Shown piece after piece: positions 57,238-64,000 of a stretch of 64,000 nt of DNA. The stretch is from Diadophis punctatus similis (lineage: Eukaryota; Chordata; Lepidosauria; Squamata; Dipsadidae). The DNA lies in NCBI GenBank assembly GCA_023053685.1, contig JALIGW010000005.1, positions 51,511,742 to 51,575,741 on the forward strand. Direction: 5' to 3'. The position numbers and the translations under genes are program-made. The notes under the pieces were generated by a model. It did no database searches and had not been told where the DNA came from. It was given only the letters and a program-made list of their open reading frames with translations. The number at the start of each line of letters is the position of its first letter. Position 1 is the first letter of the stretch.

Positions 57238-58414
57238 TGTTTCAGTTGTTTATGCTGTGAGCTATAAAGTGGTATTCTGTTTCTGTGAACTCTTTTTTTT
57301 CATAGGTCATCCCTACTATGTGGGTCACATGCATGTCATGGTTCTGTCACTAATCCGCAAATACACGTTATTGACAAAGTGAAGAAGTTATATATGAATA
57401 CAAAGGCACAAAGTCTGGTGGCAAGAGTCTATTATTTTGCCATTTCTGATGATGTCCTTGGTGGGTTGAAATCCATATTGGTGGGGTGGAGAATATAATA
57501 TAATGGTGGGCTATAATGGTGTTGTTAGGGAAATTCCTGTGGAGTATAATTTTGTCGGGAATTCTGTGTCATATTTTAGTGTTGGTGATGCTGGGAGTGT
57601 TCCTAACCCATTATTCCAGTTATGGTGGTTCCGATGTTTGAAACAATGGGACACACTGCATTGCTTGGTCCGTGCATTTTGAGAAGTAGGTAGAAGATAC
57701 CTGATTGGAGTTTCTGAGGTGTTTCCATGTAAGCCTGACCCCATAAGCATTTAGCAAATCCTCTCATTAAATTTTACCATTCTCTCTGATATACAGGACC
57801 TTACAAGCTACAAGATCTTACAAGTGAAGTTGGTACAATGTGGTGTTGGACAGTTGCTTCTTGGCTTCCTTGATATAATCCACCTAATTCTTGATGATGT
57901 AGCAAATAGCATGATAGTGCCATTTGCATTTGTTGCTATGTTCCTTCATACCCAATTGCATGATGCTAATTTTACACTTTTTAAGCCTTGCTAACTAAGG
58001 ATTTTCATATTTTAAGGTTCATTTTTCTGTTTACTATTTGTTTTATGGTCAGAAGGCCTAATTGTGTTTTTCACATCTGAAAAACTGTTAACACCAAAAC
58101 TTTACAGCAATTGCCTTATAGTTGAAAAATATCTTTTCAACTTTTTCTGTGCTATTCGGTTCCATTATATTATTGACCTTAACTGGAATTTTTGTTACAG
58201 CAAATTCTTCTGAATTTCTTGGAAAAGGGCACATAAATTTAGTGTGGCATTATTTATATTTGAAATAATGAATTATCTACTGCACAAGTATAATATCTTG
58301 TTACACTGCTCTGATTTAATTTGGATCGCTTAATAATAAGATGCAAGGTTTATGGTGTGTTGCTTTCAAAATAGCATTTTATGCTTCTGCCAAATAATTT
58401 CAAAAAGAAAATAT
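57238..58414. other. Unassigned; possible repeat at 57300-57760
   Basis: The minus frame 57511-57750 (79 codons, including NARTKQCSVSHCFKHRNHHN) and the TGTGGGTCACATGCATGTCATGG string near 57320 look like part of an old mobile element rather than a gene, but I cannot name it. 57760-58414 is AT-rich and featureless. Confidence 0.3.
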
Positions 58415-58492
58415 AGGTACTCCTCAAGTTTCTTCAGCAACTGGTTCCTTTTCTGTTACTAAGTGACATGGCTGTAAAGCTCAACATCACAT
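58415..58492. mobile_element. Foldback repeat, left part of a split copy
   Basis: AGGTACTCCTCAAGTTTCTTC is the outer end of the CAGGTAGTCCTC family; the sequence continues after the LINE at 59187. Confidence 0.6.
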
Positions 58493-59186
58493 CGCTTTAT
58501 TTATTTATTTTATTTATTTATTGTTCTTATATGCCGCCCAACTCCCAAGGGACTCAGGGCAGCGTACAACATTTTGAAAGAACAATTATAAAAATGATAA
58601 TAATGGTCAAAATACTTACAAAAATTAAAACAAACCATCATTCATACATTGGGGATTGATCTCTATTTCACCCCGCCTGCAGGAAGAGCCATGTTTTAAT
58701 GGTTTTACGAAAGGCCCTCTGGGGAAAGTTAGTTCCAGAGAGATGTAGCTCCCACAGAGAAGGCTCTCCCCTGAGGTCCCGGCATTGCTTGGTTGATGGG
58801 ACCTGGAGGAGACCAACTCTGAGGGACCTAACCGGTCATAGGGAGGTATGCGGTCCCGAAGGTAACCTGGCCCTGAGCCTTGTAGGGCTTTAAAGGTTAA
58901 AACCAGCACCTTAAATTGCGTCCAGAGACTAATGGGCAGCCAATGCAGTTGGCGGAGAATAGGTGTTACGTGGGTGTATCTTGGAACACTCACTACAGCT
59001 CATGCAGCTGCATTTTGCAACAGTTACAGTCTCCGAATACTCTTTAAGGGTAGCCCCATGTAGACCGCATTACAGTAGTTCAGCCATGAGGTGATGAGGG
59101 CATGAGTGACTGTGAGTAAGGCCTCCCTCTCCAGGTAGGGTCACAATTGGTGCACAGGTGAACCTATGCAAAGGTCCCCCTAGCCA
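58493..59186 (-). mobile_element. CR1/L3-type LINE, 3' end, antisense, inside the foldback repeat
   Basis: The AAATA tail is at 58493-58520. The minus frame 58625-58993 contains RYTHVTPILRQLHWLPIS and FKALQGSGPGYLRDRIPP, as at 47.1 kb. The 5' break is at about 59186, within ORF2. A deletion removes the part between the RDRIPP and SLELTF motifs. Confidence 0.88.
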
Positions 59187-60057
59187 CTTAGTGATGGCAA
59201 TTCTACCATTCCCCACTGCCATTGTTAACTGAATCCCATTGGTTGTTGCCTAAGGACTCACTCTAATCCACATCAGGTTGGGCTCTCAGAGCTTCAGCAT
59301 TTATCTTCCAACATAAATGACTATCTCCCCTTGAAGTCTCCCTAACCACCTATCTCCCCTATCTCTGCCATTTTGGCCACATTCTACTGTGCCTTGAACA
59401 CACAGGGCTGTTTGCCATGCTGTGAGTTAAGGCCTTTTTGATAAACTGTGGTTCTTGGGCTGCAAGAAGTTCCTAAACCACAGCACAGTACAACATTGTA
59501 GCCACACTTGAACCCCCACCCATCCTAGCCTGGCCCAGCAACACAGCCTCAGCTTCCCGGCACTCAGAAGCCCCTGCCCCCCTGTGCTTGCCCGCCTTTA
59601 TCTCCACTTTCACTGACTCCTTGCTCACACTGGTGATGAGACATGCCCAGTCTGGTACTTCATGAGGCAGCTGCTGCCACACAAATCCTTATTCTCCAAG
59701 TCCTATTGCCAGTCCAAACTGCCGCAAGTATCCTTCGGATGAAATCCTTGCATAGCTAGTAGCTGCCGCATAAATGGCCAGGCTGGCTGGCTTGGTCATC
59801 AATGTGAACAAGAAGATGGCAAAGGGCAGCTGTGGAGCTCAGGCAGAGGACAAAGATGGGAGAAGAAAAGACAATGGGGGATTTGATGTGTCCCTCTGGT
59901 TTTAAGTGCAGATGGGCTGTCAAGCACCCATATTTTGATCACATGATGGTGGGAAAATGTATCTCATGGCTGTAACATCAGGAACCAAGCGCAAGTAAAA
60001 TTCATTCAACACCATTGCAACTTTGAATCACTGAATGAATGGTTCTGAGGACAACCA
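59187..60057. mobile_element. Foldback repeat, right part of a split copy
   Basis: Starts TTAGTGATGGCAATTCTACC and ends GGTTCTGAGGACAACCATT, the outer end of the family in antisense. The inside (59490-59880) is GC-richer than the surroundings. TCAAGCACCCATATTTTGATCACATGATGG is the shared interior string. Copies of this length, about 1 kb without the LINE, are longer than the one at 53170. Confidence 0.55.
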
Positions 60058-60100
60058 TTAGCAATCAGAATATGTATATCACATATCAATTCTAAGTATA

Positions 60101-60338
60101 TAGCAATAGCACTTAGATTTATATACCGCTTCATAGTGTTTTACAGCCCTCTCTAAGCGGTTTACACAGTCAGCATATTGCCCCCAACAATCTGGGTCCT
60201 CATTTTACTGACCTTGGAAGGATAAAAGGCTGAGTCAACCTTGAGCCTGGTGAGATTCGATCTGCCAAACTGCTGGCAGCCGGCAGTCAGCAGAAGTAGC
60301 ATGCAATACTGCACTCTAACCACTGCGTCACCGTGGTG
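60101..60338 (-). mobile_element. Sauria-type SINE, antisense
   Basis: Antisense AGCAATAGC tail, TATATACCGCTTCATAGTG, CCTCTCTAAGCGGTTTACAC, GGCTGAGTCAACCTTGAGCC, and the tRNA-like head ending CACTGCGTCACCGTGG. Full length; the B box region is recognisable at TGGTGAGATTCGATCTGCC. Confidence 0.95.
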
Positions 60339-61599
60339 CTTATATCCACAAACTATTTTGTATATAAATAATTTATTTGCTGGGAACAGGTTGCCATTTC
60401 CTATTTATTTTAATTTTCTAATAATAATTTTTGCCAACCAATATATTAACTGAACAAAATTGTGGCTCTCAAAACTTCTCCAAGCACAATAATTAAAACA
60501 TGAATGTAATTTTTTCCATGTTATATAGAAAAGTAATTTTAGATATATCCCAAACCATGGGTATAATGGCTTTAAAAAACGACCCTTAATTTTTTTCCCC
60601 TTAAACTTGATCAATGCTTCAGTGTTTCCTCCCCTCCCCCAAAGAAAAATTGCATGATACTGGCCACTGAAAAGTTGTGACTCTATGACAACCATTTTAA
60701 AAATATCAACAGAAAAGAAAGCCCCAGGAATTTCTCTACCTTAGATAAAGAAAAAAAACTTAAAAATTTGCTTTCCAATTTTCCTTTTCTTCTTAGTGGT
60801 TTATTGGAGTAAGTACAACCATTAGCCTAGCCCTAAACCATTCTCTAATCTTTTTCAAAACTGAAGTCACAGAAAATACCACCCAATCATTTGTATAAAC
60901 TTTAACTTCAGAAAGGAAAGTTGAGTTTTTAGTATAATTCAGCAAATTACAAAATAACTGTGTATTTTGGTATTTGCTCAATCATAACGAGCTAAAATTA
61001 TTTCAATGCATAATGAGAAGAATTTTACAATTGTTTGTTTAATTTCTAGAAATCAATATAGAAGATGGAAGAATTTATTTGTGTAGGTAAAAATTCAATG
61101 TCATTTTCAATTTTCTCAGACCTATGCAAAGAAGGAAGAAGAGGAAAAGGAGGAGGAGGAGGAGGAGGAGTTTGAAAGGTAAGAGGTTGTCTGGACCTTG
61201 ACCCTGCCATCACAGTATTTGAAATTAAGGTAAGGCAATTTGACAATGCAAGTTTCATCTCTTTCCATCTGTTTTGCTTGGAAAATCTTAATCGGTTGTA
61301 ACAACCATAACAAATTTTTGATCAGGGCAACTTAAACATCTAGCTACTTAAAAAGGCTAACTTCAAAACTGAGACATGAATAACAAAAGCTTTGTTTAAT
61401 GTTTGCATGGTTTTGTTTGAGTTTTGTTGATATTACCTTGTAATATTTACAGCAAAGGAAGCTTTGGGGCAATGTCCAAGAATGAGAAAATGAAAATATG
61501 AGAAAAATGAAAACAGCTATAAGAGCAAAGCTTTCCTGGCCTTGGGAAAGAATCCTAGTCCTACTGTATAGTTAAATAACTATTGTTAGTAGTTTAGAA
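60339..61599. other. No gene; a short GGA-rich run
   Basis: A (GGA)n tract of about 30 bp lies at 61136-61168. Otherwise AT-rich. Confidence 0.4.
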
Positions 61600-61690
61600 C
61601 AGTAGTATTTCTCAAACTTGGCATCTGTAAGATATGTGAACTGCAACTTCCAGAATTCCCCAGCCAATATGTGAGTATTGAGAAACACTG
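61600..61690. mobile_element. Very short MITE, 91 bp
   Basis: CAGTAGTATTTCTCAA at left and TTGAGAAACACTG at right are inverse to each other. The middle reads GAACTGCAACTTCCAGAATTCC and CCCAGCC. The flanks GTTTAGAA and ATTAAAAG do not form a convincing duplication. Confidence 0.65.
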
Positions 61691-61944
61691 ATTAAAAGAA
61701 CTGTCATACTGTCCTAATTATTATAAAAAGAGGCATCCATAATGTTGGATGATTAGACCATTGAGTTTTGAACCTGAAATTCTATCATAAGATTTTCAGA
61801 CACATAATTTATAGGGCTTCAATATGACAATAAAAATATTTCAGAAGGAAGTTTCCACAGGGAAAGTTAAAAGAAAATCAGAATCATGCTTATGACTGAG
61901 CAATCAAAGTCCTCCCCTTTTTATGTATGTATTGAATACACATA

Positions 61945-62040
61945 CAAGGGGTGGAGCTTTAATTACATAGTTGGAATCACCATCTTGACTGTTTTGACAT
62001 TTATTGCAATAAGGGTATTGCAGTAAGGATATGGCTAGCT
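61945..62040. repeat. Unclassified dispersed repeat, copy 2
   Basis: Shares several strings with 9340-9470 (GGGTGGAGCTTTAATTACAT, CACCATCTTGAC, TTTTGACAT). Continues with TTGCAATAAGGGTATTGCAG. Confidence 0.5.
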
Positions 62041-62066
62041 GACGAGAGCTAAATAGCTTGAAATAG

Positions 62067-63669
<1,603 letters not shown>

Positions 63670-63931
63670 CTAGCTAAATATCCGTGCTCCGCTAAGGAAC
63701 TATGTGATTGGGCTTGATAAATCGACACAGCTTGAAAATTAATGAGTAGTTACGATTGGCCTCTCCTGTCCCCTTCTCTCCTCAGGCTTGCCCCACAGAA
63801 TCCTCTCCTCCCCTTCTCTCCCTCAGGCTTGCCATACAGAAGCCTCCCTATCCTATCTCCTTCTCTCCCTTAGGCTTGCCCCACAGAATCCTCCCTTATC
63901 CTATCCCCTTCTCTCCCTCAGCCTTGCCCCA
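63670..63931 (-). mobile_element. Helitron 3' end, antisense
   Basis: CTAGCTAAATATCCGTGCTCC at left is the inverse of the GAAGCACGGATATTAAGCTAG end at 48905-48923, with A outside as expected. Next come TAAGGAACTATGTGAT and the TGATAAAT block, then the CTTGCCCCACAGAATCCTC minisatellite (63776-63931), three to four units. The copy ends with the minisatellite, so the 5' part is missing. Confidence 0.85.
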
Positions 63932-64000
63932 GTTATAATAAACTATTTCTGTGGTCATCAAATTGTTATAGCATGCAAAAAGATGCAAGTCTGATGTTGA

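Noticed and set aside
61600..61698. 8 bp hAT duplication around the 91 bp MITE
   Set aside because: GTTTAGAA and ATTAAAAG agree in only about half of their positions.

Overview
The window looks like intergenic or intronic DNA from a squamate reptile, most likely a snake. It is AT-rich and has no open reading frame that looks like a host protein, no rRNA or tRNA gene, and no bacterial-style operon. The taxonomic call rests on the repeats: tRNA-headed SINEs of the Sauria type with a Bov-B-like 3' tail, CR1 and CR1/L3-type LINEs ending in AAATA or GAATA microsatellites, Rex1-like and Dong/R4-like LINEs, many short hAT elements and Helitrons. Long pure microsatellites (TTA, GT/GA, CTT, GATA) are frequent, as is known for snakes.

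Layout. 0-8.2 kb: a CR1/L3-type LINE end, a 440 bp hAT element with a perfect 8 bp duplication, a 90 bp-arm inverted repeat, a GC-rich hAT foldback, a tRNA-SINE, an antisense Rex1-like LINE and a Ty3/gypsy gag relic bounded by oppositely facing LTR ends. 9.3-18.8 kb: CR1 fragments including two in series, an L2/CR1-group LINE end, cut-up hAT pieces, an L1-like relic split by a Sauria SINE, and a solo LTR. 21.2-22.7 kb: a complete-length but broken Tc1-type DNA transposon. 25-30.4 kb: an RTE-type endonuclease relic, compound microsatellites, a short telomere-like run and a Sauria SINE. 30.6-36.9 kb: the most striking locus, two Dong/R4-type LINEs in series on the minus strand, each followed by a TAA array, the second with one reading frame interrupted only by three stop codons. 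39.9-44.9 kb: a 512 bp hAT element with perfect duplication and several old LINE relics. 45.7-48.9 kb: a truncated Helitron coding copy split by a LINE, abutting a second short Helitron split by a CR1. 50.7-54.2 kb: an RTE-like relic with nested hAT and SINE insertions, plus solo LTRs. 56.8-60.3 kb: two antisense LINE ends, one inside an older foldback repeat, and a SINE. 61.6-64 kb: a short MITE, an inverted repeat around a TG array, a GATA array and an antisense Helitron 3' end.

No gene set cooperates here in the usual sense. What the window records is a sequence of insertions, with nesting that orders them (older RTE, L1 and Helitron relics hit by SINEs, CR1 and hAT elements), and at least one case where a LINE appears to have used a microsatellite as a landing site. 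Repeat family names are from my own recognition of protein motifs and end sequences; no database was searched.
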